Virus record (IMG/VR): IMGVR_UViG_3300017917_004390
Span: 29,193 to 93,192 of that record
DNA: 64,000 nt
Direction: 5' to 3' (one strand)
DNA from: a virus
The notes under the pieces are model-generated. The model saw nothing but the letters and a program-made list of their open reading frames with translations. It ran no database searches and was not told the origin of the DNA. Below, piece after piece: positions 8,701 to 16,740 of this stretch; the stretch's first letter is position 1, and the number at the start of each line of letters is the position of its first letter. The translations under genes were made by a program, and so were the position numbers.

Positions 8701-10260
8701 TTCGGGTTCATTAAAAATATTATAGTTTTTGTAGTATTCATAAGGATTTAATGGGATATAATTATTAGGATTATTAATATTTGGATTGTTAAGTGTATCT
8801 TCATAGAGTTTTTCATTAATTTGTTCATTAACCATTGATTGAACAAATTTTTCAATAAATTGAACCTCAGGCCAAGTTTTAAAAGCTGGTATTGAACCAG
8901 GATAAACTAAATTATTATTGTTAACAACAGTGGGAAATCCTAACTTACCAATAATATTAGGTACATTTCTATTCTGATTAGAACCTAAATCACCAGAAGT
9001 TTTAATTTCATTAATCAAATAATCATAATCATTCATTAAAACTTTAAAAACATTATAGGCTGTTTGTTTTTCATTATCACCTAAAAATTTTCTAGTTACA
9101 TTTGTAATTTTAGTTTCTAATTCTTGATTAAAAGTTTTACTTTTATTTAATACCTCATTTCTAAGATTTTCGATATAAGAAAATAAATCTCTATATTCAA
9201 GAGTAATTTTATTATAAGATGTATTATATATAATTTGAATTAAATCCCTAGGTGCATCATTTTGTTCTAATGAATTTCTAAATGATTGTTGTATAGCATC
9301 AAAATAAGGTTTATATTCATCTTTATTTGTAGGATATTTTAGATTAACCAAATTAAAAATTAACTGTCTACCTTTATTTGAGTTTACAACATTATTAGTT
9401 ATATCATTTATTATATTTTCATTTGGATTCAATATTTGAGTTAAATCCGATTTAATAGATTCTTTACTAATATATGAGTTTAATAAATCTGTTAAATTGT
9501 TATAAATACTAGTTTTAGATTCTATTTCATTCCTTTTTCTTTTTTCTTCATCACTTTCTTCAATTCTCTTAATATTGTTATAAAGAGATTTTAATCTATA
9601 AAGTAAATCGTAGACACTAACAACCTCACCATCTGATGTACTTTTAAGTCCTTTGTAAAAATGAACAGCCTTTAGATAATTGAAAAGTATATCAGTCATA
9701 CTACTAAATTTATCGCCAACAAATTTAGCTTTAATAATATGATTTCCACTATTTGAATCCACTTCAACTGTGGTGTTACCTTGAATCATTAATCTAAATT
9801 CAACAAGCGGTCCGTAAGCACCTTTAATTCTTAATTTAAAAATTGGAGGTGGTAAATCAAAAAGTGAATTAAATTTACTATTTGAATCTTGAATACTATT
9901 ACCTTTTACATCAATAAAAGTTATATTAACTATTGGTATTTTATTTGCATCAATATTTATATTGATATCTTGAATACCAAAACCTTCATATGTATCATTA
10001 GTTGTATCTGGTCCAACAATATATTCAGTATATCTAGTTGAATAATATTTATCATCAGAATTAATAAAACCTTGTAAATTAATAGTTTCTGGTTTAGAAT
10101 TAGAAACATCAATAGTATTATCTGAACCAATATTTATAATTGATTTACTTCTTTTATAAATTAATAATTCTACAAAAGGTTTAATATCTTCAATTTTATT
10201 GATAAGATTATAGATATCAGTATTATCAATATCATTAGGATTTATTAAATAGTTATTCAT
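5773..10260 (-). CDS. Giant baseplate hub-like protein with C-terminal glucosaminidase domain
   Basis: This is a 1495-residue protein. The long N-terminal part is Asn/Ile-rich and virion-like. A hub-type module lies near residues 1080-1200, with SFSLPKGQSLLTLYKKRSYS and FNGFYMLYSTTHSID, resembling gp27-type or LysM-proximal tail hub segments. From about residue 1290 to the end the sequence fits the FlgJ/Lyz-like glucosaminidase family (PF01832): TGFPAINTLATMILESG carries the expected catalytic Glu, followed by KYNIYFNI, FRAYKTRYEGVKALSDLL and a late LDGYAAAPNYDEIL. Such a domain cuts peptidoglycan during tail penetration. The OB-fold spike protein at 46.3 kb has no lysozyme domain, so this fusion may supply it. 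Domain call is by motif; the N-terminal assignment is weaker. Confidence 0.72.
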   Translation of the reverse strand: MNNYLINPNDIDNTDIYNLINKIEDIKPFVELLIYKRSKSIINIGSDNTIDVSNSKPETINLQGFINSDDKYYSTRYTEYIVGPDTTNDTYEGFGIQDININIDANKIPIVNITFIDVKGNSIQDSNSKFNSLFDLPPPIFKLRIKGAYGPLVEFRLMIQGNTTVEVDSNSGNHIIKAKFVGDKFSSMTDILFNYLKAVHFYKGLKSTSDGEVVSVYDLLYRLKSLYNNIKRIEESDEEKRKRNEIESKTSIYNNLTDLLNSYISKESIKSDLTQILNPNENIINDITNNVVNSNKGRQLIFNLVNLKYPTNKDEYKPYFDAIQQSFRNSLEQNDAPRDLIQIIYNTSYNKITLEYRDLFSYIENLRNEVLNKSKTFNQELETKITNVTRKFLGDNEKQTAYNVFKVLMNDYDYLINEIKTSGDLGSNQNRNVPNIIGKLGFPTVVNNNNLVYPGSIPAFKTWPEVQFIEKFVQSMVNEQINEKLYEDTLNNPNINNPNNYIPLNPYEYYKNYNIFNEPELINPYLSNTNNVNELLKLIILRYIVFINKGTNHIEFDNDFLLQKSKDEAINILTSIKDNKQTKNFFSNLYRDIRSESNVGNYLLNNPSTTEVYSQTTKFGTSNINIGNTTFTNYSSDVNSLLLFSDDEINIDLVDNTTTNDNSLLNTFIKNKSQVYTKENILFVKDNLTVDTVSDFIVESSDITQIYNEKDINIDNNIKFKDLILLFGKYNSFRFSKNSILEVPLGLILNLGYRFLSEQLDNNVYFTIKSNIFLSSSLIFYKSSNFFKNCIKVYSDFLSSYNINNDTLIAFNKNRSKKETDIINDIFGVFNTETNRFEGKYYIVVNDTSVFGDSEPNINYVDDTNKFVPNNLLGNTLFNKYFFSLLTELNSQITSDNKRIAELSKEFQSNVLDNDLKLELYNSFQMIYENYYARVNGNNTKTIDTFNFVDRNFNDISKKCILDLSSMIDDSTDSKMSVLSVISNILTKNNFWFYPFQNLGLFNDPKKWSDGFRLSNEIKVQNTQPQFLCIYVGGLSKSLKTNDLIPDDGVTIDNIPSDLLNTNVRGFIINYTGIQNQAFFNDFRFSTEDYKNTDESLRITSSIINNQSNSFSLPKGQSLLTLYKKRSYSISSTIPHGCMTIQPTQYCVLTNNPLFNGFYMLYSTTHSIDSSNQLKTSFKAYRISRNTLPIVDQPYMLYNKNNKYTNTINKINEDILSTFNSTIFVRKPNIKTDRDKDLNTGGNRRENVINKYLKDAFDVQKQTGFPAINTLATMILESGDEKLLTDDKYNIYFNIVKASKVKENSDIYKSNKDSLSTNDINYTGVNNILGFYNHKGELVKTVNNRITTDSKYFENGNIITEPVIFDLKQKEIGQTQKMKGTTNNYIVVYIAKFRAYKTRYEGVKALSDLLLNPKSNIYRNINILVNNNLQNKGEPQYSDPDLYYKIAEMMKLDGYAAAPNYDEILSGVIMQVEKFMKKYGYIRNGVYDYQRINSL

Positions 10261-10270
10261 CTTATTGTTA

Positions 10271-10288
10271 ATATACTATATTTAGTTA
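10271..10288 (-). promoter_or_regulatory. Variant late-promoter-like motif before the hub gene
   Basis: Minus strand TAACTAAATATAGTATAT lies 11-28 bp before ATG 10260. It keeps the ACTA(A/T) start and the downstream TATA element but is less close to the consensus. Confidence 0.4.
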
Positions 10289-10297
10289 AAATATGAT

Positions 10298-10360
10298 TTA
10301 ATAAACAGTTGGGTATTTTTTTTTAATAAACCAAGGTTTATATGGTTCACGTTTTGTCAT
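10298..10360 (-). CDS. Possible 20-residue coupled peptide
   Basis: The frame MTKREPYKPWFIKKKYPTVY starts at the A of the preceding stop codon (TAATG overlap), a layout typical of translational coupling. It is basic and aromatic. It is too short for independent support and the region could simply be intergenic. Confidence 0.25.
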   Translation of the reverse strand: MTKREPYKPWFIKKKYPTVY

Positions 10361-11271
10361 TAAAAAATCAAAGGTCTTTTCGTTAAAATTATATTAGTTT
10401 CAATTCTATCATACATTTGTTCAAATACACCAATACCGTTAGAAGTTTTTAAAAATCTAAGTTTGTGATATATATCTGGATGTGCTTCTGAAATTAAATG
10501 TCTTTGAGAATCATCTTTGATGTTGAAATGATGTTTTACAACTTGTTCTCTTTTAAGCAGATTTTTTCTTTCGGAACTATGTTTGTATTTAACACCCCAA
10601 GATTTACTTCTATTAAATGTTGAAGATATTAAGCTATTTGAAACACCTAAGTATGCTAAATCGTTATCAATTACTGTTATCTTACAAAGTTTTTTTGGAA
10701 CACCAAGTTTATATTCTCGTTTTGCTGATTTACAGTAGAATTCTTTAATAACGTTATCTTTATACTTATGTTTATTTTTTAATTTTTCATAAATGTCCTT
10801 TTCTTTTGGATTATCAGTAAAATATGTCTCTAAGATTTGTTCTTCTTTTGTATATTTTTGATTTTTAATTAACAAAGCCTCCTTAGCTGTGAAAATTAAT
10901 TCTTTTAGATTTTTAATTTCATTTTTATACAAAATAAAACTATAACGGTTGATAATCTCATAATTACCTGTTAAGTTATAAAATTTCTTTCTTAACTTAT
11001 CCAAACCTATTAGAAAATAAACACCGTTATGATTTTTAGTTATTAAACCTAAATCCAATAAAATGTCAAAATTTCTGTTAAACGTTCTAATTGAAATGTC
11101 AAGATAATTTGAAACGTCCTCTTTTATTTTTTTATTTAATTTGAAATTCCCTGATGTACAAAAATTAATACCCACATACAATTTGTATGAGTTGAATAAC
11201 TTAGTACTACCACTCATAAAATGAGATGATAGACCAATAGGTATTTTTATGTAATCTTTATTAAATTTCAA
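10360..11271 (-). CDS. Winged-helix-like DNA-binding protein, possible inserted cargo gene
   Basis: This 303-residue basic protein has an N-terminal helical region that reads like a replication-initiator or MarR-type winged helix: FKLNKKIKEDVSNYLDISIR, then TFNRNFDILLDLGLITKNHNGVYF, with a strand-turn-strand wing. A lysine-rich middle follows (NPKEKDIYEKLKNKHKYK) and a Ser/Lys/Arg-rich segment (FNRSKSWGVKYKHSSERKN). It lies between the hub and tape measure genes, where a DNA-binding protein is unexpected. There is no recognisable nuclease motif. It may be a transcription regulator or a gene acquired from a host element; composition is slightly less repetitive than neighbouring tail genes. Confidence 0.55.
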   Translation of the reverse strand: MKFNKDYIKIPIGLSSHFMSGSTKLFNSYKLYVGINFCTSGNFKLNKKIKEDVSNYLDISIRTFNRNFDILLDLGLITKNHNGVYFLIGLDKLRKKFYNLTGNYEIINRYSFILYKNEIKNLKELIFTAKEALLIKNQKYTKEEQILETYFTDNPKEKDIYEKLKNKHKYKDNVIKEFYCKSAKREYKLGVPKKLCKITVIDNDLAYLGVSNSLISSTFNRSKSWGVKYKHSSERKNLLKREQVVKHHFNIKDDSQRHLISEAHPDIYHKLRFLKTSNGIGVFEQMYDRIETNIILTKRPLIF

Positions 11272-11304
11272 ATTCCAATATTTTTACTAAGATACGATTT
11301 TTAT

Positions 11305-13935
11305 TTATCTTCCGTATTTATCTTTTTTAAGTTGTACTACAACTTCACGTGTAATTTTTTTAATAATTTTTTCATCGCCAATATCTATAGTGTTGTTAAT
11401 CACAAAATTAGCTTTCATTTTTTCATCAAATTGTACCTTCAAAGGTTCTTTAAGAATTTTTTGTAAATTGTCTAATTTATTACTTTCAAGCGTTTTAATA
11501 TCACTAATAAGACTTTGAATTGCAGCTGCTTTTTTAGTGTCTATATTTATAAAATCATTTAAAACTTTAATTTGATTTAAATTATTAAAATTAATTTTAC
11601 TAATATCATATAGTATTTTAGAGACAACACTAAGTTTATTTATACTTTCAAAAACACTGTTTATACTTGAGAAATTTTTAAAATCAATACTCATATCAGA
11701 TAAATCACCAAATGCTTCTGACAAATCAGAAATTTTAGATAGATTTAGACCTGATATATTATTTAAAGATTGATATATATTATTTAAATTTATTGGTATA
11801 TTGGGGTTACCTAATAAAGATAAATTTTTAGCTGCAAATCCAACGGCTGATGTCATCATCGTAAATTCTACCGCTAACAATGAAACAGTTGCTAATAAAG
11901 CACCAAAACCTAAAGCACCATAACCAGTTGCTAGTATAGCACCAAAACTTTCAGCTGCAACAGCAAGTATACCTGTAAAACCGATAATACCAATACCTAA
12001 TCTTGTTATAGTACCATTTAATAAATCTATTTGTTCAGGTGATAATTCTTTAAATGATTTGGCCATAGAACTAACACCCTCAGATGCCAATTTAAAACCA
12101 TAACCCATACCAATCGCTGCAACACCTAAACCAGCTAATTTTGCTGCCGAACCAAAACCGCCAAGCATCATATCTTTACCAGAACCTAACATACCACCAG
12201 CAGACCCGATAGAACTACTTGCTTTTGATAATGGTAATATTTTACTTAATAAGTTTGAAAATTTACCAGTAAAAATATTTAACATACCACCAAAACCAGC
12301 AAACACAGCTTTAAGAAGACCAGCACCAGTTATAATACCAGCAATCATAGCAATAGCCACACCTTTGCTACCAAAAGTTTCTTTTATTGATGTAGTAGCG
12401 GTCCTAAGTGTGGATAAACTACTATTAAGTAATTCAATAACAGGTAATAACAAACTTTTGGTTTCTTCAACTAAATCAGATAAAGCTTCATTAAAACTTC
12501 TACTATCAACAGCCCTATCCTCAAGCGTTTTTTGTTGAGCGTCAAACAATTTCAATTGTTCTTTTGTTAAGTCTTTAAGAGCGACTTCATTACCATCAAT
12601 TTTAATAACAGCAACACCATTTCTTTTTGATGATAATTCAGCCAAATTAGCTAACATTTCTCTTTGTTTTTCATTACCAATAAATATCTGACTCTTATTA
12701 AAATTAACTTGTGCCGCTTTTTTTGCTGCCTCAGTTAGTTCATTTAAAGGTATTGAAGTCGCCTCAGCAACAGCACGTAATCTATCAAAATCAATATCAC
12801 TTATTTTATCAAATGAATTAGTTTCTTTGTTAAAACTAGCGATATTTGATGTTAGTTTACCCAATTCTTTATTAAACTCAGCCGGATTATTTCTAGCTAA
12901 AAATGAAAATTTAAATGGGTCAATTTTAGCGAATTCACCACCTAAAACCATTAGTTGTGCTGAAGCATCTAACATACCTTCAATAGTTCTAAATTTTTCA
13001 ATAACTGAAAAAGTAGAATTCATTGAAATTCTTGTTTGTTCAGCAAACTGAGCTAATTTTTTGAAATCTTCAATACCATTTTGAAATCTAAACTTTTTAT
13101 ATTGTTCTAAATTTTGAGATATATTTTTTAAAATTTTACCTGAATTTAACCCTAAACTATCAAATTCATTAACAGAGTTTTCTATACCAGTTTTAATATC
13201 GTTAACACCATAACCCATTAAACTAAATTCACCTACTAATTTAGATGCCTCATCAACCCCTAAACTAGTACCTTTAGCTATTGCAACGATATTTTTTAGT
13301 TGGTCTGATGTATAATTCCTAGTTAAACCATTTATATCAGCAATATTTTGTTGTATTTTAACAACATCTTCCAATCTACCACCCATTTCAGCAATAAGGA
13401 TATTAGTATTGAAGGTTTCATTTTTAATATTAGAAGCTGATACGCCTGAATCACCAAAATTTAGAATTAATTGTTTTGTTAATTCATCGGCTTTATTAAG
13501 ATAACTCCATAATTCAGATACAGCAAATGTTGTAGCTGCAAATGCTATTAAGTTTGTTTGTAATGATGTACCAATTGATTTTGTCAATGAAACATTTTCT
13601 TGTAAAACACTAATTGAACGTTCATTTAATCTAAGAGTTTTTTGAACAGTTTCATAGTGCCTTTCCAATTCAGCTAAACGTCTTTTTTCTATTTCACTTA
13701 ACTGTTGTTCATTAGCTTTATATTCTTCAATTGAATCACTTAGAGCTGAAATATACTCATTCATTTTTTTCTGCGACTTAATCATTTGATTAAGTTCTTT
13801 TTTTGCAGAAAAATAACCTTTCAGTGTTGATGATTGTTGTTCTAAAATACTAGACAGTTTTTCTTCAAGCTCAATTTGTTCTTGAACTGCACGAATATTC
13901 TCATATCTTTTATTTAATTCATCACCAATAGCCAT
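11305..13935 (-). CDS. Tail tape measure protein
   Basis: The 876-residue protein starts with a long coiled coil (residues ~5-115, EQIELEEKLSSILEQQ, then QLSEIEKRRLAELERHYETV). A hydrophobic stretch follows around 125-145. Gly/Ala-rich membrane-like segments come near 515-545 (IAMIAGIITGAGLLKAVFAG) and 640-705, and the C-terminus is polar and helical. This is the usual architecture of tape measure proteins, which set tail length and are ejected into the cell envelope. It lies next to a tail chaperone-like gene pair, as in other tailed phages. It is longer than T4 gp29 (590 residues), suggesting a longer tail. Confidence 0.75.
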   Translation of the reverse strand: MAIGDELNKRYENIRAVQEQIELEEKLSSILEQQSSTLKGYFSAKKELNQMIKSQKKMNEYISALSDSIEEYKANEQQLSEIEKRRLAELERHYETVQKTLRLNERSISVLQENVSLTKSIGTSLQTNLIAFAATTFAVSELWSYLNKADELTKQLILNFGDSGVSASNIKNETFNTNILIAEMGGRLEDVVKIQQNIADINGLTRNYTSDQLKNIVAIAKGTSLGVDEASKLVGEFSLMGYGVNDIKTGIENSVNEFDSLGLNSGKILKNISQNLEQYKKFRFQNGIEDFKKLAQFAEQTRISMNSTFSVIEKFRTIEGMLDASAQLMVLGGEFAKIDPFKFSFLARNNPAEFNKELGKLTSNIASFNKETNSFDKISDIDFDRLRAVAEATSIPLNELTEAAKKAAQVNFNKSQIFIGNEKQREMLANLAELSSKRNGVAVIKIDGNEVALKDLTKEQLKLFDAQQKTLEDRAVDSRSFNEALSDLVEETKSLLLPVIELLNSSLSTLRTATTSIKETFGSKGVAIAMIAGIITGAGLLKAVFAGFGGMLNIFTGKFSNLLSKILPLSKASSSIGSAGGMLGSGKDMMLGGFGSAAKLAGLGVAAIGMGYGFKLASEGVSSMAKSFKELSPEQIDLLNGTITRLGIGIIGFTGILAVAAESFGAILATGYGALGFGALLATVSLLAVEFTMMTSAVGFAAKNLSLLGNPNIPINLNNIYQSLNNISGLNLSKISDLSEAFGDLSDMSIDFKNFSSINSVFESINKLSVVSKILYDISKINFNNLNQIKVLNDFINIDTKKAAAIQSLISDIKTLESNKLDNLQKILKEPLKVQFDEKMKANFVINNTIDIGDEKIIKKITREVVVQLKKDKYGR

Positions 13936-14834
13936 TATACTACAATATGAAAGGTTTGAACATCTAATCTTATATTATTAAACTTATGTTGAGTATTATT
14001 TCTATCACTATAAATAATTTCATTTACAGTATAAGCATTAGGTGAAGTAATGACTTTAGAAATATCAAAAATAACTTTTTCGTTGTTACCTGATTTACCG
14101 ATTATATATTTAAATTTACCATTATTTGGTACAATTCTTACTGGTCTATTAACAATATAACCAGAATTCAAGAATTTAGCCATTTTCTTAAAATCAGTAT
14201 TATTATTATAAATACTATTAGAACTACTAGCTACTATATTAATTGAATACATAATTTCAGAGGAAGTATCTTCAATCTCATACGCATCTGAAATACTAAC
14301 AACATAACACACCCAATTTTTTTCATTTTCTTGGATTGTTTTTAAATTTTTAATAGTTGGATTTCTTAAATCATTTTGTGTTATATTATCATAAGTTAAA
14401 TCATAATAATAAGCATTTTTAATTGTTTTTTGTTGGATTTTATTTTCAATATCAACAGCTACCATCCCACCGTTTCTTGTTGGTTGATACAATTGTAAAG
14501 ATATTTTATTTCTTAACTGTTGAGGTGTTATTCTATTATCACCAATAAAATTATACGGAGCTAAATTTATTATATTTTGTTCAATAGTAAAAATAAAATT
14601 ACCATTTAAATAAACTCCTTTTGGAAAATCAACTGGATTATTACTATTTTGTGAAGCTGCAACAACATAATTGTTATAACTATTTCTATCTAAAAAGATA
14701 AAACCAAATTTTCTATAATTTGAAAAATTATCAATATTACCTATTTTATCAATAGTTTGATTACCTAACTTTCTAGTTGAATCATTAAAATCCTTATATA
14801 AAGTGTGTAATTTACTTGCTTCTAAAATTTTCAT
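13935..14834 (-). CDS. Tail/baseplate protein next to tape measure (gp48/gp54-like position)
   Basis: The 299-residue protein is beta-rich and starts MKILEASKLHTLYKDFND. It contains KFGFIFLDRNSYNNYV, then NFIFTIEQNIINLAPYNFIG, and ends LDVQTFHIVV. Its stop overlaps the tape measure start by one base. In T4, gp48 and gp54 (tube initiators) and gp29 are clustered, so a tube-initiation role is plausible, but the assignment rests on position only. A terminator and a late-promoter-like motif precede it, so it begins a transcription unit with the tape measure gene. Confidence 0.6.
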   Translation of the reverse strand: MKILEASKLHTLYKDFNDSTRKLGNQTIDKIGNIDNFSNYRKFGFIFLDRNSYNNYVVAASQNSNNPVDFPKGVYLNGNFIFTIEQNIINLAPYNFIGDNRITPQQLRNKISLQLYQPTRNGGMVAVDIENKIQQKTIKNAYYYDLTYDNITQNDLRNPTIKNLKTIQENEKNWVCYVVSISDAYEIEDTSSEIMYSINIVASSSNSIYNNNTDFKKMAKFLNSGYIVNRPVRIVPNNGKFKYIIGKSGNNEKVIFDISKVITSPNAYTVNEIIYSDRNNTQHKFNNIRLDVQTFHIVV

Positions 14835-14836
14835 TT

Positions 14837-14852
14837 TTAATATAATTAGTAA
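14837..14852 (-). promoter_or_regulatory. Late-promoter-like motif before the tape-measure unit
   Basis: Minus strand TTACTAATTATATTAA lies immediately before ATG 14834 and directly after the T-run of the terminator of the chaperone genes. The same terminator-then-motif order recurs near 59.2 kb. Confidence 0.6.
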
Positions 14853-14878
14853 AAAAAAATCCGTATTACTACGGATTT
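14851..14878 (-). terminator. Rho-independent terminator of the tail chaperone genes
   Basis: AAATCCGTA (14857-14865) pairs perfectly with TACGGATTT (14870-14878) around a 4-nt loop. On the minus strand it is followed by nine Ts. The stop codon at 14869 is inside the hairpin. Confidence 0.85.
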
Positions 14879-15126
14879 CTTATTTTATCATATTCAGCCT
14901 TTTCTTTCATTTTTTCTTCGTATAATGTATTGTGTATATATTTCCTTTCATATGTAGGCATTAAATATTTAACAGCTTGATAATCATAATTTCTAAGAGA
15001 AACTAAGTTATCAATTTCTCTAACTAATAGTTCTTCGTAATTAGAATCTTGGATAAAAAAACTTAGGGCCGAGGCGAAATTTACTACGAAAAAATTCTCC
15101 GTTTTCACTTTGAAACTCATATTCAA
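14869..15126 (-). CDS. Downstream part of tail assembly chaperone, probably made by frameshift
   Basis: This 85-codon frame overlaps the upstream chaperone frame by 86 bp in another phase. It has no ATG at its head: the earliest codon at 15126 is TTG and an ATG lies at 15120. The part that does not overlap, IQDSNYEELLVREIDNLVSL onward, is charged and helical. In lambda G/GT and similar systems a short second frame is reached by ribosomal slippage to make an extended chaperone. Here a seven-T run in the mRNA (15055-15061) would place a ribosome in this frame by a +1 or -2 slip. It could instead be an independent gp51-like gene with a long overlap. Confidence 0.55.
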   Translation of the reverse strand: MNMSFKVKTENFFVVNFASALSFFIQDSNYEELLVREIDNLVSLRNYDYQAVKYLMPTYERKYIHNTLYEEKMKEKAEYDKIRNP

Positions 15127-15847
15127 GTTTATACTTTGGTTCAGCTGATAACATATTTAATCTTAAATCAGCAATATCACTTGGATTACTTTTAGTGATG
15201 TATTCACGAATAATAACGGGGTCATTTGTTGTTTGATTTGATTTAACACTTTCAATCATAATTACTCTACCAATTACTTCTTCAATTAACTCAAACAAAT
15301 CATCAGTATTTTTTAAAGTTTTACGCCTTTTTTCAATTTTCTCATCTAAATCGTCAGTTTCTTTTTTATTTAATATTCTATATGTAATAACATCTTTTTG
15401 TTTAGGTAGTGTAAAACTATAAAATCCATTAACATCACTTTCAATTTCAGCATCTAAAAATTGAATTTTATTAATATCGATAGTTTGTTTTATTTTTTTA
15501 TCAGTAAATGGGTCAATAACTTCCACTTCAACCTCAGGTCCATAAGCTGTTATTCTAAGATGAAATAAAATTGCATCAATATCGCATTGCATTAAATTAT
15601 TTATATCAAATTCACCACCATTATGTTTAAAGAAAGAATCTTTAACTTTTCGTTTAAGAAGATTTTCAATATTTTTACCACTTGATAAATGTTTTAGTGA
15701 TACTAAATATTGTTCATCAATAGCTGTCATATCTTCAACTGATACCGTATCAAATTCATAAAACCTTTTGTTAGATGGTAATTTAACTTGGTCAGTCATA
15801 ATAACTGGCATAAAAGCTTGTTTATTAAATGTGCCTATATTTTCCAT
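15041..15847 (-). CDS. gp26-like baseplate hub assembly / tail tape measure chaperone
   Basis: The 268-residue protein contains LPSNKRFYEFDTVSVEDMTA, then DINNLMQCDIDAILFHLRIT with AYGPEVEVEVIDPFTDKK, followed by LPKQKDVITYRILNKKE. This order (a Leu-Pro-Ser strand, a helix before 'hLRITAYGP', a receptor strand, then a LP segment) matches the T4 gp26-type hub assembly/chaperone family, whose members act before or during tail tube and tape measure assembly. It is upstream of the tape measure gene on the same strand, as expected. The cysteine pairs seen in some homologues are absent. The C-terminal end overlaps another frame and includes a slippery T-run. Confidence 0.68.
   Translation of the reverse strand: MENIGTFNKQAFMPVIMTDQVKLPSNKRFYEFDTVSVEDMTAIDEQYLVSLKHLSSGKNIENLLKRKVKDSFFKHNGGEFDINNLMQCDIDAILFHLRITAYGPEVEVEVIDPFTDKKIKQTIDINKIQFLDAEIESDVNGFYSFTLPKQKDVITYRILNKKETDDLDEKIEKRRKTLKNTDDLFELIEEVIGRVIMIESVKSNQTTNDPVIIREYITKSNPSDIADLRLNMLSAEPKYKLEYEFQSENGEFFRSKFRLGPKFFYPRF
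15055..15061 (-). other. Candidate frameshift site (seven Ts in mRNA sense)
   Basis: In the upstream frame the codons read AAG TTT TTT TAT CCA. A +1 or -2 slip on the T7 run gives TTT ATC CAA GAT, joining the 85-codon downstream frame without a stop. This would yield a fusion of roughly 320 residues. Confidence 0.4.
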
Positions 15848-15875
15848 AAATTTTTTATAATATAATACGTTTTAT

Positions 15876-15890
15876 CTATTTATAATAAAA
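15876..15890 (+). promoter_or_regulatory. Late-promoter-like motif, plus strand
   Basis: CTATTTATAATAAAA lies 8-22 bp before ATG 15898 and is the clearest plus-strand copy of the motif. The divergent minus-strand gene at 15847 begins 28 bp away. Confidence 0.6.
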
Positions 15891-15897
15891 ATTAAAT

Positions 15898-16740
15898 ATG
15901 AATAAGCTACCACAAATTAACGAACAAAATATAGAACGTATCTTAACTGAATTGTACAACCAAAATATACCTATGGAAGTTGTGACTGAACAACCTAAGA
16001 AAATGATACCAATTCAAAGAACGGTTAGTAAATCAAAAGTTAATGAATTTTATGAAAAAATTGATAATAATGAAGACTTACCACATAGTTGGATAGATAA
16101 AGATAATAATATTATTGACGGTCATAATAGAAATTTCGCTTATAAAAATCACCCTGATGTTGAAAGTGCTTCATATATAAAAATATGTTTACCAAAGGAT
16201 GAAGCTATAAATATTTTAAACAAAATTATTGATAGAATTAACTTTGAAGATGAATATGCGATAAACCCTAAAACTGCTATCTATGGGACTGACAATAATC
16301 TGAATGAGATTAAACAAATTGAATCTTCTAAAAATATAGATGATGAAATTGAATATCCAAATGAATATGAAAAAATCTACGAATTGTATAGTTCAAAAGA
16401 GTTCACACCTAGAGTAAAATCTGCCGGTGGAATATTTATGTTAATGAGAAAAACTGATACTCATAGATTTAAAAATAAAATACAATTTGATAATCTAATG
16501 GAATTAAGTTCAGTTGAAATACAAGGGTTTACCCCAGTTACTAGATGTGCATTATATAAATTAGATGGTAGATTCATTGAAAAAGATAGTAAAGCTGAAA
16601 TAAAAGAAATGGCTAATGCCAAAGGTATTAGTGAAGAACAATATATTCGTGAATTAGTTAATACATTAGCATATCACCAAGGATATGATGGAATTAAATA
16701 TGACGATATGTTCATTCAAATTATAACACCAAATAAATAA
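15898..16740 (+). CDS. ParB/Srx-like domain protein, possibly with ADP-ribosyltransferase-like C-terminus
   Basis: The 280-residue protein has, at about residues 38-85, a ParB/sulfiredoxin-like pattern: MIPIQRTVSKSKVNEFYEKI, then SWIDKDNNIIDGHNRNFAYK, where the DGHNR box is typical of that fold. The C-terminal half contains FTPVTRCALYKLDGRFIE and ends with AYHQGYDGIKYDDMFIQI. The GYDGI signature is common in phage polyvalent ADP-ribosyltransferase-like domains, but the full R-S-E catalytic set cannot be confirmed by eye. It is the first gene of the plus-strand tail unit and overlaps gp25 by one base. ParB-like call is moderate, transferase call is weak. Confidence 0.5.
   Translation: MNKLPQINEQNIERILTELYNQNIPMEVVTEQPKKMIPIQRTVSKSKVNEFYEKIDNNEDLPHSWIDKDNNIIDGHNRNFAYKNHPDVESASYIKICLPKDEAINILNKIIDRINFEDEYAINPKTAIYGTDNNLNEIKQIESSKNIDDEIEYPNEYEKIYELYSSKEFTPRVKSAGGIFMLMRKTDTHRFKNKIQFDNLMELSSVEIQGFTPVTRCALYKLDGRFIEKDSKAEIKEMANAKGISEEQYIRELVNTLAYHQGYDGIKYDDMFIQIITPNK

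Noticed and set aside
5773-10260. Considered as several separate genes
   Set aside because: The frame is continuous with uniform composition and no internal stop; the alternative frame at 7602-7790 is a shadow.
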